Source: Clostridia bacterium
GTDB taxonomy: Bacteria > Bacillota > Clostridia > Oscillospirales > Acutalibacteraceae
DNA: 55,150 nt
Direction of reading: 5' to 3'
Assembly (NCBI GenBank): GCA_017624675.1
Contig: JAGAMO010000012.1
Span: forward strand, 1-55,150
Below the pieces are notes generated by a model, which was not told the DNA's origin, ran no database searches, and worked only from the letters and a program-made list of their open reading frames with translations. A program made the translations under genes and the position numbers. Positions within the stretch are counted from its first letter, which is position 1; each line of letters opens with the position of its first letter. Below are positions 5,746-13,996 of the stretch, piece by piece.

Positions 5746-6324
5746 ATGGAGATTTTTTTAATAATCTTGGCTGTTATTGTATTTTTAATAACCGCTATGC
5801 TTTTGCTTCCTATTCACTTTATCATAAAAAACGATGAGCGTAATAATTTTTCATTTATTTGTAAAGTTCTTTGGTTTACATTTGGAGACGGTAAAAGAAA
5901 GAGTAAATCTCTTGATAAATTAAAGAAAAAGGTTGGCGCCGATAAAAAGGCAGAAAAAGGAGAAGAGAAGAAAGACATAGTTTCTTTAGTTCGTGAGAAT
6001 TTGGGCCTTTTAAAGGATGTTTTAAAGGAAATTGTTGGTCTTTTAAGGCATTGCAAAGGTGAAAGTTTTGAACTTGAGATTATTTGCTCCTCTAAGGATG
6101 CAGCTTTATCTGCAATACACTATGGTGAATGCTGTGCGGTGGCTTACCCGATTTTAGGTTTTATAAATTCTATTATAAAAGTCAAAGATAGAAAAAGAAA
6201 AATCGATATTCGTTGTGAATATGAAGTTGAGTGGAGTGTAACTTTTAATTTTGACCTTAGTGTCCGTATTTGCCATATTTTAGCCGCCGCGTTTAGAGTT
6301 TTAAAAAAGAAAATAAAAAAATAA
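5746..6324 (+). CDS. DUF2953-like membrane-anchored protein
   Basis: The 192-residue protein has an N-terminal membrane helix (about 2-26) followed by a charged, Lys/Glu-rich linker with coiled-coil tendency (about 50-100). A C-terminal part contains SSKDAALSAIHYGECCAVAYPIL (about 122-144), resembling the conserved small-residue motif of DUF2953, and the protein ends in a basic tail. DUF2953 proteins (YtfI type) occur widely in Firmicutes, often near sporulation genes such as ytfJ, and have no known biochemical function. The gene has its own promoter and is convergent with the PBP gene; a shared terminator separates them. Confidence 0.55.
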   Translation: MEIFLIILAVIVFLITAMLLLPIHFIIKNDERNNFSFICKVLWFTFGDGKRKSKSLDKLKKKVGADKKAEKGEEKKDIVSLVRENLGLLKDVLKEIVGLLRHCKGESFELEIICSSKDAALSAIHYGECCAVAYPILGFINSIIKVKDRKRKIDIRCEYEVEWSVTFNFDLSVRICHILAAAFRVLKKKIKK

Positions 6325-6328
6325 TTTA

Positions 6329-6354
6329 AACCTCCCTAAAATTTTAGGGGGGTT
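6329..6354. terminator. Bidirectional terminator between DUF2953-like gene and PBP
   Basis: A near-perfect palindrome, AACCTCCCTAAAA with TTTTAGGGGGGTT, has one T-G wobble and A/T flanks on both sides. The PBP stop codon (minus strand, 6336-6338) lies inside it. Confidence 0.8.
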
Positions 6355-7907
6355 ATTCTATCGGCTAAAATACTAAAAATTTGTCCGCAACTAAGTGTTT
6401 GTTTTCTGTCATCTTCCGAAAAGATTATTGCGACATATTCGGGGTTTTCTGCGGGAAAAAATCCGCAAAACCAACCTTCGCAAATTTCTCTTCCGTTTTC
6501 AAATTTGCCTGTTTGTGCGGTTGCGGTTTTACCTGCAGCGGTTACGGTTTTGGGTTTTGCTGCTTCACCTGTACCTTCCTCTAAAACGCTTACAAGATAT
6601 TCTCTGAGTATTTTAGCGGTATTTCCGTTGAAAACTTTCGTTGGTAATCCAATGTTATACTCACTGTATTTACCATTTTCAATAACCCCCTCAACAAGAG
6701 AGGGAATATAATACTCTCCGTTTGAAGCAATGGCACAGTAAAGGGTGAGCATTGAAATAGGGGACAGCAATAATTCGCCTTGCCCAATACTGAAATTTGC
6801 CAAATGAGCAATATTTTCAAGACTTGCTTTTTGGGGGAGACTTCCCTTTGCAGTGGACATTCTTTCGCAAAGCTTTATGCTTTGGTCGAAATTAAACGCC
6901 TTTGCGGTTTTAAAAATTTTATCGTATCCCACATTAAAAGCGAAATTATAAAAATAAGTGTTGCAAGAATGTGCGAGACCGCCTCTTAAACCTAATAGCC
7001 CATGGCCGTCTAAGTTGTGGCACTTAAAAAATCTATCAATTATTTCACAACTTCCTGTGCAAGTATATTCGAAATCGCCTTTATCACTTTCAAGTCCTGC
7101 AACAGCAACACACGGTTTGAATACCGAGCCCACATTATAGGCGCTTATTGCACGATTTAAAAGGGGAGAACTTTCACTGTTAAGATAAATACTGACATTG
7201 TTTCGTTCGAAGCTCGGACGGCTTACAGAGGCTCTTATTTTACCTTTAAGGTCTGCCACTACAATGGCGCCTTTTTCTAAATTTTCGGCGCATTCCTCGG
7301 CTATTGATTGTATATTAATATCAAGCGTTGTTACAACGCCGTGGGTTGCCACGCGGTTATCATTTGTAAGTTCTGGTTCTAATCCTTCCAAAATCCTGCC
7401 CTTCGCGTCGGTGTTGTAGAAAATTGAAATATCGTTTTCTGAAAATAGTAGGCTATCGTACGCGTTTTCAATACCGCTGACACCGTGGTTATCACTGTTA
7501 GTATATCCTATAATATGGCGCGAGGGTGTGTCTGTGTCGGTGTAAATGGTGGTGCAAACTATTCCATCACAGTCGATTTTACGCGGCACTTCGCAGATGA
7601 CAGGCTTATTTGATTTAAGACCATCTAAAACTTCTTGCAAATCGTCTCCTTTAAGAACCTTGCTTATTGCTGTAATGGCTCTGGGCGTGGGGGATACACA
7701 GGCAATAATTTTTTCTTGACTGTTTGTAAGGCGCACACGATTTCGGTCGTAAATAGTGCCTCGACTGTTTGAAATTTTAAGTCTTATTCCATTATTTATG
7801 TTAGAAACCTTAGAAAAATCCGTGGTAGCAATAGTCGCTACGCGCATCACTGAAATGAAAAGCAAAATGACACAAATTAAAAAGCAAACAAGCGCTCGTT
7901 TTTGCAT
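6336..7907 (-). CDS. Class B penicillin-binding protein (PBP2-like transpeptidase)
   Basis: The 523-residue protein cross-links peptidoglycan on the outer face of the membrane. An N-terminal signal anchor (about 8-24) leads into the dimerisation/pedestal domain with NSRGTIYDRN (about 48-57). The transpeptidase domain has SxxK as SVFK (Ser261, Lys264), SxN as SCN, and a third motif KTATAQTG (Lys460), where Ala replaces the usual Gly of KTG. There are no PASTA domains. The ATG at 7907 is preferred over upstream starts because AGAGGTG lies 7 bases before it. It is the last gene of the minus-strand thyX set, about 100 bases after the U32 gene. Its SD is complementary to a segment upstream, so translation may be controlled by an RNA hairpin. 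SpoVD-type function is covered by another gene in the window, so a growth or spore-cortex role is open. Confidence 0.9.
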   Translation of the reverse strand: MQKRALVCFLICVILLFISVMRVATIATTDFSKVSNINNGIRLKISNSRGTIYDRNRVRLTNSQEKIIACVSPTPRAITAISKVLKGDDLQEVLDGLKSNKPVICEVPRKIDCDGIVCTTIYTDTDTPSRHIIGYTNSDNHGVSGIENAYDSLLFSENDISIFYNTDAKGRILEGLEPELTNDNRVATHGVVTTLDINIQSIAEECAENLEKGAIVVADLKGKIRASVSRPSFERNNVSIYLNSESSPLLNRAISAYNVGSVFKPCVAVAGLESDKGDFEYTCTGSCEIIDRFFKCHNLDGHGLLGLRGGLAHSCNTYFYNFAFNVGYDKIFKTAKAFNFDQSIKLCERMSTAKGSLPQKASLENIAHLANFSIGQGELLLSPISMLTLYCAIASNGEYYIPSLVEGVIENGKYSEYNIGLPTKVFNGNTAKILREYLVSVLEEGTGEAAKPKTVTAAGKTATAQTGKFENGREICEGWFCGFFPAENPEYVAIIFSEDDRKQTLSCGQIFSILADRITPLKF

Positions 7908-7913
7908 AAAAAA

Positions 7914-8000
7914 ACACCTCTCGGTTATAATGGAATAGGTTAGGCAAAACGCTTTTAAGCGTTTCAACTAACTACAATAATTATTATTGACGAGAGGTGT
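7914..8000 (-). promoter_or_regulatory. Leader with SD-sequestering inverted repeat before the PBP gene
   Basis: In the minus-strand transcript ACACCTCTCG (7991-8000) lies just past the U32 stop, and its exact reverse complement CGAGAGGTGT (7914-7923) contains the PBP ribosome binding site. Between them is an 18-bp palindrome (7947-7964, AAACGCTTTTAAGCGTTT) with a short U run, which could act as an intrinsic terminator. The two structures together can switch off or uncouple PBP expression. Confidence 0.6.
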
Positions 8001-8006
8001 ATTACT

Positions 8007-9245
8007 TTATTCAGCTTTCATTCTTAAAAGAGAACCTTGCTTTACGGGTCTCTCAAAAGGAATTTTAATTTTCATCATTGGTCTTGGTGCCGACTCAATA
8101 TATTCGCCTTTTTCGTTCATTAAGTTATCGGCTTTAACAATGAAGGGCGGAGACTTTGGTTCCAAACAGTCAAGTTCAGCACCGCTGTAAAACTTGTTTT
8201 TAAGGGTGGCGATAATGCAACCATCTTCATAACCGTCAACAACGGCGGCAACCGAATAGTCTCTTACATAACCTGCATTTTTATAGGTTTGAGAGTTTTC
8301 GGGAACACCAAGATAAAAACCTGTGGAATAGGTGCGGTGGCTGATTTTGTTAAGTTCTTCCAGCACCCACTGAGGACATTTCCAATCAAATGGGTTTGCT
8401 TTTATGCTGTCTAATGCGCCACGGTAAGCGTTTGTAACAACAGCGGTGTAATAATGAGATTTTGCTCTTCCCTCAAGCTTGAGACTGCCGACACCTGCTT
8501 TAATCATTTTATCCAAATGCTCTGCCATACACATATCGTTAGCATTTAGAATATAGGTGCCCTTGTCGGTTTCGGTAATGTCCATATACTGTCCCGGTCG
8601 TTTTTCCTCAACCAAAGAGTAACTCCAACGGCAAGACTGTGCACAGTCGCCACGGTTGGCATCTCTGCCTGTCATATAGCTAGAAAGAAGACATCTTGCG
8701 GAAAAGGAAACACACATAGCGCCGTGGGCAAATGCCTCAATTTCTAAATCAGCGGGGGTCTTTGCTCTGATTTCGGCAATTTCATCTAAAGATAATTCAC
8801 GGGCTAAAACAACACGCTTCGCGCCTAAATCGTAAAAAGCACGGGCAGTTTCATAGTTGCAGATGCCCGACTGTACCGATATATGCAAATTACAGTTGGG
8901 GGCATATTTTTTGACCATATTCATAGTGCCAAGGTCGGAGGCAATAATTGCATCGGCGCCAAGTTCGTTGAGTCTTTCTAAAAAAGCGGGGAGTCTTGGC
9001 ATTTCAGCATTATGTGGTATAGTATTGCAGGTAACATGCACCTTAACACCGTGTGCGTGGGCATAGTCAATACCGAGTTTTAAATCTTCCTCACCAAAAT
9101 TGGTGGCGGCAGTACGCATACCAAATTCTTCACCTGCTAAAAATACCGCATCGGCGCCGAAATCGACAGCGCCTTTGAGTCTTGTTAAATCACCTGCAGG
9201 GGAGAGAAGCTCGGGTAAGGTTATATAATCAGTTGAAGTACTCAT
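8007..9245 (-). CDS. U32 family peptidase-like protein (TrhP/RlhA type)
   Basis: The 412-residue protein carries the U32 signature EAFAHGAMCVSFSARC (about 168-183) followed by SSYMTGRDANRGDCAQSCRW. Its four cysteines probably bind an Fe-S cluster. In B. subtilis the related YrrN/YrrO (TrhP1/TrhP2) use prephenate to hydroxylate U34 of tRNAs, and E. coli RlhA hydroxylates 23S rRNA C2501, so an RNA hydroxylase role is more likely than proteolysis. A PEL/LSPAGD start (about 11-19) marks the TIM-barrel. Its start codon lies 17 bases inside the end of mltG, so translation is coupled. Confidence 0.9.
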   Translation of the reverse strand: MSTSTDYITLPELLSPAGDLTRLKGAVDFGADAVFLAGEEFGMRTAATNFGEEDLKLGIDYAHAHGVKVHVTCNTIPHNAEMPRLPAFLERLNELGADAIIASDLGTMNMVKKYAPNCNLHISVQSGICNYETARAFYDLGAKRVVLARELSLDEIAEIRAKTPADLEIEAFAHGAMCVSFSARCLLSSYMTGRDANRGDCAQSCRWSYSLVEEKRPGQYMDITETDKGTYILNANDMCMAEHLDKMIKAGVGSLKLEGRAKSHYYTAVVTNAYRGALDSIKANPFDWKCPQWVLEELNKISHRTYSTGFYLGVPENSQTYKNAGYVRDYSVAAVVDGYEDGCIIATLKNKFYSGAELDCLEPKSPPFIVKADNLMNEKGEYIESAPRPMMKIKIPFERPVKQGSLLRMKAE

Positions 9246-10479
9246 AAATCCATTGTTTTCCTTGCTGTAGTTTGGCTATGGTAGCCGATTGCTCAGCCAT
9301 GGTCTTGTGGAAATAGAAATTGCCTGAGCTATCTGTAACGAAATAGTAATAATCGGATTTTTTGGGGTAAAGCGCCGCATTTATAGCGTCAATACCTGGG
9401 GAACAGAGCGGTCCGGGAGGAAGTCCCTTTATTGCAGAAAATTCATTATCTCCTTGTGTATTATATCTGCCGTCGTCTTGCTTAAAGCTGTCACCGTAAA
9501 ACAGAGTGGGGGATGAACCTAATGTTCCGCCTGTTTCGGCTGAATCTAATCTGTTATAGAAAACACCGGCAACGCCCTTCATATTGGTTTCAAGACGTTT
9601 TTTAGCCTCTTCTGTTTTAACCTCTATTCCTGCTTCCATCTGAACTATGGACGCCATAGTCAAAATTTCGTTCATAGAATAGCCCATTTCCTCGGCGCGT
9701 TTAAACATAGCATCAGTAATTCGGCTCTCGGTTTCTTTAAGCATACGCTCAACCGCAAGACGGGCACATTCTTTTGAATTATCATAGGAATAGAAACTGT
9801 AAGTTTCGGGGAAAAGGTAACCCTCAAGGGTATAGTAGGTTTTTATATCGTCAGCACCCGACAAAAGCTTAGAATCTCTCTTTGCCTCTCTTAATGCTTC
9901 GTAAAAGTCTGACTTTGAGCAAACGCCCTTGTTTTCAAGAATGGTAGCAATTCCGGGAACAGTAACCTTTTCGCCGTTTACATTTTTGGTAAAATCGTTA
10001 ATGCCTGTGCCTTCGGGGATTGTAACCTCAATGGTTTCGGCCTTTGCACCGTCGTAAATCAGCATTTCGCAAAGTGATTTATAACCAGCTTCGGTGTTAA
10101 AGGTATAAAGACCGTATTTAAATTGGTTGTCATATCCCATAAGTTTAGAATAGACTCTGAAAAGCAAAGGCACCTTGACTGCACCTGTTTCTTCAAGTTT
10201 TTCAGCAATTTCGGCAGCAGGAGTTCCCATAGGAATATCCATAGTGGTATCTTCGCCTCTGCCAAAACCAATGCCTGTAAAATCGGCACCCGCATAAATA
10301 ATGCCTACGGCTAAACTTATAGAAACAACAATAATTGCAACTATCCAAATGATTCCCTTAACAGGGGAGTCTTTTTTCTTTCTGTGTTTTTTTGGTTTTT
10401 TAAGCTTGATTTCGTCTTCTTCTAATTCAAAGCCTTTACCGATTATAAAAGCATCATCATTTTGAAAGTTTTCGCTCAT
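9229..10479 (-). CDS. mltG: Endolytic murein transglycosylase MltG
   Basis: MltG cuts nascent glycan strands at the membrane and so ends polymerisation. The 416-residue protein has a Lys-rich cytosolic start (KKPKKHRKKK), one membrane helix (about 45-66) and a LysM-like/YceG domain. The catalytic motif is ILTMASIVQMEAG (about 264-276), containing the active-site glutamate. VFYNRL, then TLFYGD, YNTQ and GLPPGPLCSPG follow, as in characterised YceG proteins. The ATG has GGAGGT just upstream. It follows the DJ-1 gene by 1 base and overlaps the U32 gene. In B. subtilis mltG (yrrL) is also close to the U32 genes yrrN/yrrO, so this piece of gene order is conserved. Confidence 0.95.
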   Translation of the reverse strand: MSENFQNDDAFIIGKGFELEEDEIKLKKPKKHRKKKDSPVKGIIWIVAIIVVSISLAVGIIYAGADFTGIGFGRGEDTTMDIPMGTPAAEIAEKLEETGAVKVPLLFRVYSKLMGYDNQFKYGLYTFNTEAGYKSLCEMLIYDGAKAETIEVTIPEGTGINDFTKNVNGEKVTVPGIATILENKGVCSKSDFYEALREAKRDSKLLSGADDIKTYYTLEGYLFPETYSFYSYDNSKECARLAVERMLKETESRITDAMFKRAEEMGYSMNEILTMASIVQMEAGIEVKTEEAKKRLETNMKGVAGVFYNRLDSAETGGTLGSSPTLFYGDSFKQDDGRYNTQGDNEFSAIKGLPPGPLCSPGIDAINAALYPKKSDYYYFVTDSSGNFYFHKTMAEQSATIAKLQQGKQWIYEYFN

Positions 10480-10480
10480 T

Positions 10481-11032
10481 TTAAACCTCCGTGATACATT
10501 GCATTTGTTTTTTCAAAGAATCCGCTGTTTCGCTGTCCTTTAAATGTGCTAAAATTTCAAAGCCAAATTCAAAGGCAACACCTGCTCCTTTGGCGGTGAT
10601 TATATTGCTGTCTATAACAACAAATTTATCAGAAATAACAGCACCCTTAAGTTCTTCTTCAAACCCCGGGAAACAAGTGGCATTCTTGCCTTCTAAAAGT
10701 CCCATACCGCCCAAAATTTTAGGTGCGGCACAGATAGCACAAATGAGTTTTCCGTGTGTTTCTGCGAAAGAAACGGCGTTTCTCACTGTTTGGTTGTTTT
10801 CGAGATTTATAGTACCTGGCATTCCGCCGGGGAGTATAACAGCCTCTAAATCCTCATTTAACAAAATATCGTTTTCTAAAATATCGCATTTAACTGTTAT
10901 GCCGTGGGCACCTGTTATAAATTCGTTGCCAATACTAACAGTTTTAACTGTCACACCGCCTCGCCTTAAAATATCAAGGGGTGTTAATGCTTCGCATTCT
11001 TCAAAACCGTCGGCTAAAAATAAATATACCAT
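10481..11032 (-). CDS. DJ-1/PfpI family protein (YajL-like)
   Basis: The 183-residue protein has the DJ-1 subfamily layout. DGFEECEAL (about 8-16) supplies the conserved glutamate, and AVILPGGMPG (about 64-73) the loop before the nucleophile elbow. ICAICAAPKILG (about 96-107) holds the reactive cysteine. DJ-1 and YajL proteins are implicated in oxidative and carbonyl stress, with proposed glyoxalase or deglycase activity; the true substrate is debated. It is packed between tmk and mltG with 1-2 bases on each side, and its SD lies in the end of tmk. Why it is kept in this operon is unclear. Confidence 0.92.
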   Translation of the reverse strand: MVYLFLADGFEECEALTPLDILRRGGVTVKTVSIGNEFITGAHGITVKCDILENDILLNEDLEAVILPGGMPGTINLENNQTVRNAVSFAETHGKLICAICAAPKILGGMGLLEGKNATCFPGFEEELKGAVISDKFVVIDSNIITAKGAGVAFEFGFEILAHLKDSETADSLKKQMQCITEV

Positions 11033-11034
11033 AA

Positions 11035-11703
11035 TTAATCCTCATATACACGCAGTACAGAATTTAAAACATCCTCTGCTATTGCCTCAATAGTTCTGGC
11101 TTCGCCGTTTTCAGCGCAGGGGATAATCTCCCAATTTGAATACTCGGCAGTGAAAACAGCCGCTTTGCGGCATTTTGCTAAATATTCAGTGTCACTTTCG
11201 TGAATATCCTTTTTAGTGTCATCACCCTTGTAACGCTTGGTTAAAAGTTTTTGGGAAACCTCAATAGGCATATCAAGAAAAATAACCTTGTCAGGCTTTG
11301 GAATAGCAATTTTATTGTATTCAAAATCGTAAAGCCAATCTAAGAAATCTGTCCACTCATCTTCGGGGAGTTTAGAACACTGATGCACAGCGTTCGAGGT
11401 GGTGTATCTGCCTGAAACTATAGTGCCGCCGTCGGTGTAATAGTTGCCCCAGTTGGACTTAAAACTAGCGTAGCGGTCAACACTGTAGAACACTGATGCC
11501 GCAAAGGCGTTTACATCGCCGGGTTTCTTTCCAAACTCACCGCCCAAATACATTTTAACTAAAGTACTTGAGGGGTTATCATAGTTAGGGAAGGAGACTG
11601 CCTTGCAGTCAATACCCTTTGATTTAAGATTTTTTTCAAGCAATTCTAATTGAGTGGACTTTCCGCTACCGTCAAGTCCCTCTATAACTATTAATTTACC
11701 CAT
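11035..11703 (-). CDS. tmk: Thymidylate kinase
   Basis: This enzyme phosphorylates dTMP to dTDP in the cytosol. The 222-residue protein has a Walker A loop GLDGSGKST (about 9-17), an F-x-Y-S-V-DRYAS segment for the DRx motif (about 72-80), and a lid region with KRYKGDD. The C-terminal half is slightly longer than in E. coli Tmk. It overlaps the end of thyX by 8 bases, so synthesis and phosphorylation of dTMP are encoded in tandem. ATG at 11703; its SD would lie within the thyX end. Confidence 0.93.
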   Translation of the reverse strand: MGKLIVIEGLDGSGKSTQLELLEKNLKSKGIDCKAVSFPNYDNPSSTLVKMYLGGEFGKKPGDVNAFAASVFYSVDRYASFKSNWGNYYTDGGTIVSGRYTTSNAVHQCSKLPEDEWTDFLDWLYDFEYNKIAIPKPDKVIFLDMPIEVSQKLLTKRYKGDDTKKDIHESDTEYLAKCRKAAVFTAEYSNWEIIPCAENGEARTIEAIAEDVLNSVLRVYED

Positions 11704-12469
11704 TGTTTTTAAGTTCCTTATAAAATTCTCTAACCTCAGCCGCTTTACCGCAGGTCATTTTACCCTCACTGCAGCCACCTCTTAAACAAGAGGGTCCTGC
11801 GTTTTTAAATAGGTTTGGAGCAACTGCAGACACAAGTGCCAACATTTGGTTTGCAACATCCTGAATTTCCCATTGTGCTCTCTTACAGCAACGGATTTTA
11901 AAGAAATTCATAAGTGAACGGGCATTCATTGTCATAACCATCTGTGTTTCACAAGCATTTGGCAAAACAAAACGGGCGTCCTCAATAGCCTTTTTCTCGG
12001 CTAATTTTTCGGCGGTTTTTTCGTCCTTACCCTCGGCAATAAAGGTGTTCTTGTGCTTTTCTTTTAAAATCTCCGAAAGGCGGTCATAACGCTTTTGGTC
12101 TTCGGCCATTATTTCTTCAAAAACCTCTAATGCCTCGGGAATTTCTGCGATTTCGGGAGGGGTTATGTATTCGAAACTGCCTTCTCTAACATAGCGTTGG
12201 CTTTTAACCGAGAAGGATGCCATTCTGTGGCGGGTAATCTGTGCGAGTAGAGATCTGGAAACACCCTCAATTCCAAATGTGAAACTTGCGTGTTCAATAG
12301 GGCTTTCGTGGCCTATTTGACTTAGCATATCTACAAAAGAAGAAGCTTGTTCGTCTGTTAAATTTTCGTTAAGTTCACTTACTTTTGAACTGCTGTAGCA
12401 AAGCTTTGCGGCACAGGCAATTGTGTGCTCTGGATTAGGAGTATGTGCTAATAAATATACTTTAGGCAT
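11696..12469 (-). CDS. thyX: Flavin-dependent thymidylate synthase ThyX
   Basis: ThyX methylates dUMP to dTMP using methylene-tetrahydrofolate, NADPH and FAD. The ThyX motif RHRxxSxxxxSxR is present as [13 protein letters not shown] (about 80-92). HESPIEH precedes it, and a C-terminal Cys-rich segment ([15 protein letters not shown]) is typical of clostridial versions. The product has 257 residues from the ATG at 12469. That start is chosen over the upstream in-frame one because AAAGGTG lies 9 bases before it and MPKVYLL matches family starts. It is the first gene of the six-gene minus-strand set and has its own promoter. No thyA is present in the window. Confidence 0.94.
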   Translation of the reverse strand: MPKVYLLAHTPNPEHTIACAAKLCYSSSKVSELNENLTDEQASSFVDMLSQIGHESPIEHASFTFGIEGVSRSLLAQITRHRMASFSVKSQRYVREGSFEYITPPEIAEIPEALEVFEEIMAEDQKRYDRLSEILKEKHKNTFIAEGKDEKTAEKLAEKKAIEDARFVLPNACETQMVMTMNARSLMNFFKIRCCKRAQWEIQDVANQMLALVSAVAPNLFKNAGPSCLRGGCSEGKMTCGKAAEVREFYKELKNNG

Positions 12470-12503
12470 AATAAGGGCACCTTTCATCATTTTATACACT
12501 GAC

Positions 12504-12532
12504 ATTATATCAAAAAACACAAAAAAATTCAA
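12504..12532 (-). promoter_or_regulatory. thyX operon promoter
   Basis: On the minus strand TTGAAT (12532-12527) and TATAAT (12509-12504) are 17 bp apart. The start codon lies 35 bases past the -10 box. The rest of the 190-bp divergent region to prs is A/T tracts without a clear operator. Confidence 0.75.
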
Positions 12533-12619
12533 CTATTAAACCATATTATAGTGAGAAAAAATAAAATTAAAAAAAGTTGGAAAAAATTCAAAAAAAGGCT
12601 TTTTTTGTAAAGGGTTTTA

Positions 12620-12655
12620 TGGTATTATATATATAATTTAAAAAAAGCGGAGGTT
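12620..12655 (+). promoter_or_regulatory. Probable prs promoter and ribosome binding site
   Basis: TGGTATTAT (12620-12628) resembles an extended -10 element. No -35 box at proper distance is convincing, only a TTGTAA 12 bp upstream. GGAGGT at 12650-12655 places the prs ATG at 12662. The region is so AT-rich that the promoter is tentative. Confidence 0.4.
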
Positions 12656-12661
12656 TTAATA

Positions 12662-13798
12662 ATGGCGACTGTAGATTTCAAACATTCTCCCTACGGCGAC
12701 ATGGCGATTATAAGTATGCGCGGTTGTGAGGATATTTCTTCAAAGGTAGACTATTATCTAAAAAATTGGCGTGGTGTTAAGGAAGACGAAACTTTTGTGG
12801 TTCCTGCTAACTGTCCCCGTTTCGGAACAGGCGAGGCAAAGGCGGTTTTAAATCACACTGCAAGAGGTCTTGATGTATATATTATTTGTGATTGCTTTAA
12901 CTACAATGTTACATATAAAATGTATGGACAAACTGTTCCTATGAGTCCTGATGACCACTTCCAAGATTTGAAGCGTATTATTGCGGCATTAGGTGGAAAG
13001 GCTAGAAGAATCACTGTTATTATGCCTATGCTTTATGAGGGCAGACAGCACAGAAGAACAACAAGAGAGTCTATGGACTGTGCTATGGCTTTGCAAGAAC
13101 TTGTTGCTATGGGTGTTAAGAATATTATCACTTTCGATGCTCATGACCCCAGAGTTAACAATGCCATTCCTCTTGATGGTTTTGATAATGTTCAGGCGGC
13201 ATATCAAATGATTAAGGCTTTACTTAAAACCGTTCCTGATGTTAAGCTTGACCGCGACCATACTATGATTGTTTCTCCCGATGAGGGCGGAATGGGTCGT
13301 TGCATTTATTATTCTTCCGTTTTAGGCCTCGAGCTTGGTATGTTCTACAAGCGCCGCAACTATTCTGTTATTGTTAACGGTAGAAATCCCATTGAAGCTC
13401 ATGAATTCTTGGGTAACGATATCACAGGTAAGGATTTAATCCTTGTTGACGATATGATTTCTTCCGGTGAATCTATGCTTGATATTGCGGCAAAACTCAA
13501 GGAAAAGGGAGCAGCCAGAATTTTTGTTTTCTCTACCTTCGGTCTTTTTGTTGAAGGTCTTGAGAAATTTGATGAATATTATGAGAACGGTTTAATTGAT
13601 AAGGTATTTACTACCAACCTTATTTTCCAAACCGAGGAGCTCTTAAAACGCGAGTGGTATTGCAGCGTTAATATGTCTAAGTATATCGCTCTTTTAATTG
13701 ACACTCTTAACTATGACAATTCTATCAGCCATCTTCTTGACCCTGCTGACAGAATTAAAAATGTAGTTGCAAAATACGAAGAAGCACAAAAGAAATAA
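12662..13798 (+). CDS. prs: Ribose-phosphate pyrophosphokinase (divergent long form)
   Basis: PRPP synthetase transfers pyrophosphate from ATP to ribose-5-phosphate, feeding nucleotide, His and Trp synthesis. The PRPP-binding loop DLILVDDMISSGESM (about 258-272) is clear, as are two phosphoribosyltransferase-like halves. At 378 residues it is some 60 longer than classical Prs. The usual ATP-loop residues are replaced by MLYEGRQHRRTT (about 122-133), and the DxHAxQ motif by FDAHDPRVNNAIP (about 159-171). It therefore belongs to a divergent subgroup, and allosteric behaviour cannot be inferred. It is single, with a terminator behind it. Confidence 0.88.
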   Translation: MATVDFKHSPYGDMAIISMRGCEDISSKVDYYLKNWRGVKEDETFVVPANCPRFGTGEAKAVLNHTARGLDVYIICDCFNYNVTYKMYGQTVPMSPDDHFQDLKRIIAALGGKARRITVIMPMLYEGRQHRRTTRESMDCAMALQELVAMGVKNIITFDAHDPRVNNAIPLDGFDNVQAAYQMIKALLKTVPDVKLDRDHTMIVSPDEGGMGRCIYYSSVLGLELGMFYKRRNYSVIVNGRNPIEAHEFLGNDITGKDLILVDDMISSGESMLDIAAKLKEKGAARIFVFSTFGLFVEGLEKFDEYYENGLIDKVFTTNLIFQTEELLKREWYCSVNMSKYIALLIDTLNYDNSISHLLDPADRIKNVVAKYEEAQKK

Positions 13799-13830
13799 TT
13801 GCTGAAATTTAGCACCCGATAGACGGATTA

Positions 13831-13857
13831 AACACCCGTTTATTGGGTGTTTTTTTA
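13831..13857 (+). terminator. Terminator after prs
   Basis: AACACCC (13831-13837) pairs with GGGTGTT (13845-13851) and is followed directly by a T run. It separates prs from the mraZ promoter 38 bases downstream. Confidence 0.9.
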
Positions 13858-13894
13858 TTTCATTCAAAAAGTTTATTGTTTTTAAAAAAAATAC

Positions 13895-13990
13895 TTGATT
13901 TTTCAAAAATATAGGTATATAATTCAATTTAGTGGTGAAAAGTGCATCAAAATACCATTAAAGTGTTTAAATGTGGTGAATTTGGAGGTG
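13895..13990 (+). promoter_or_regulatory. mraZ promoter with MraZ-box-like GTG repeats
   Basis: TTGATT (13895-13900) and TATAAT (13918-13923) with a 17-bp spacer form the dcw promoter. Downstream, AGTG-type repeats recur with 10-bp period: AGTG at 13931 and 13941, then GTG at 13963 and 13973, running into the GGAGGTGA that is also the SD. MraZ is known to bind short direct repeats containing GTG/TGGG upstream of its own gene, so these are likely autoregulatory sites. Confidence 0.65.
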
Positions 13991-13996
13991 AGAACT

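Noticed and set aside
10491-11093. 200-codon plus-strand frame opposite the DJ-1 gene
   Set aside because: It is the antisense shadow of a well-supported gene, has no SD and its product has no recognisable domain.
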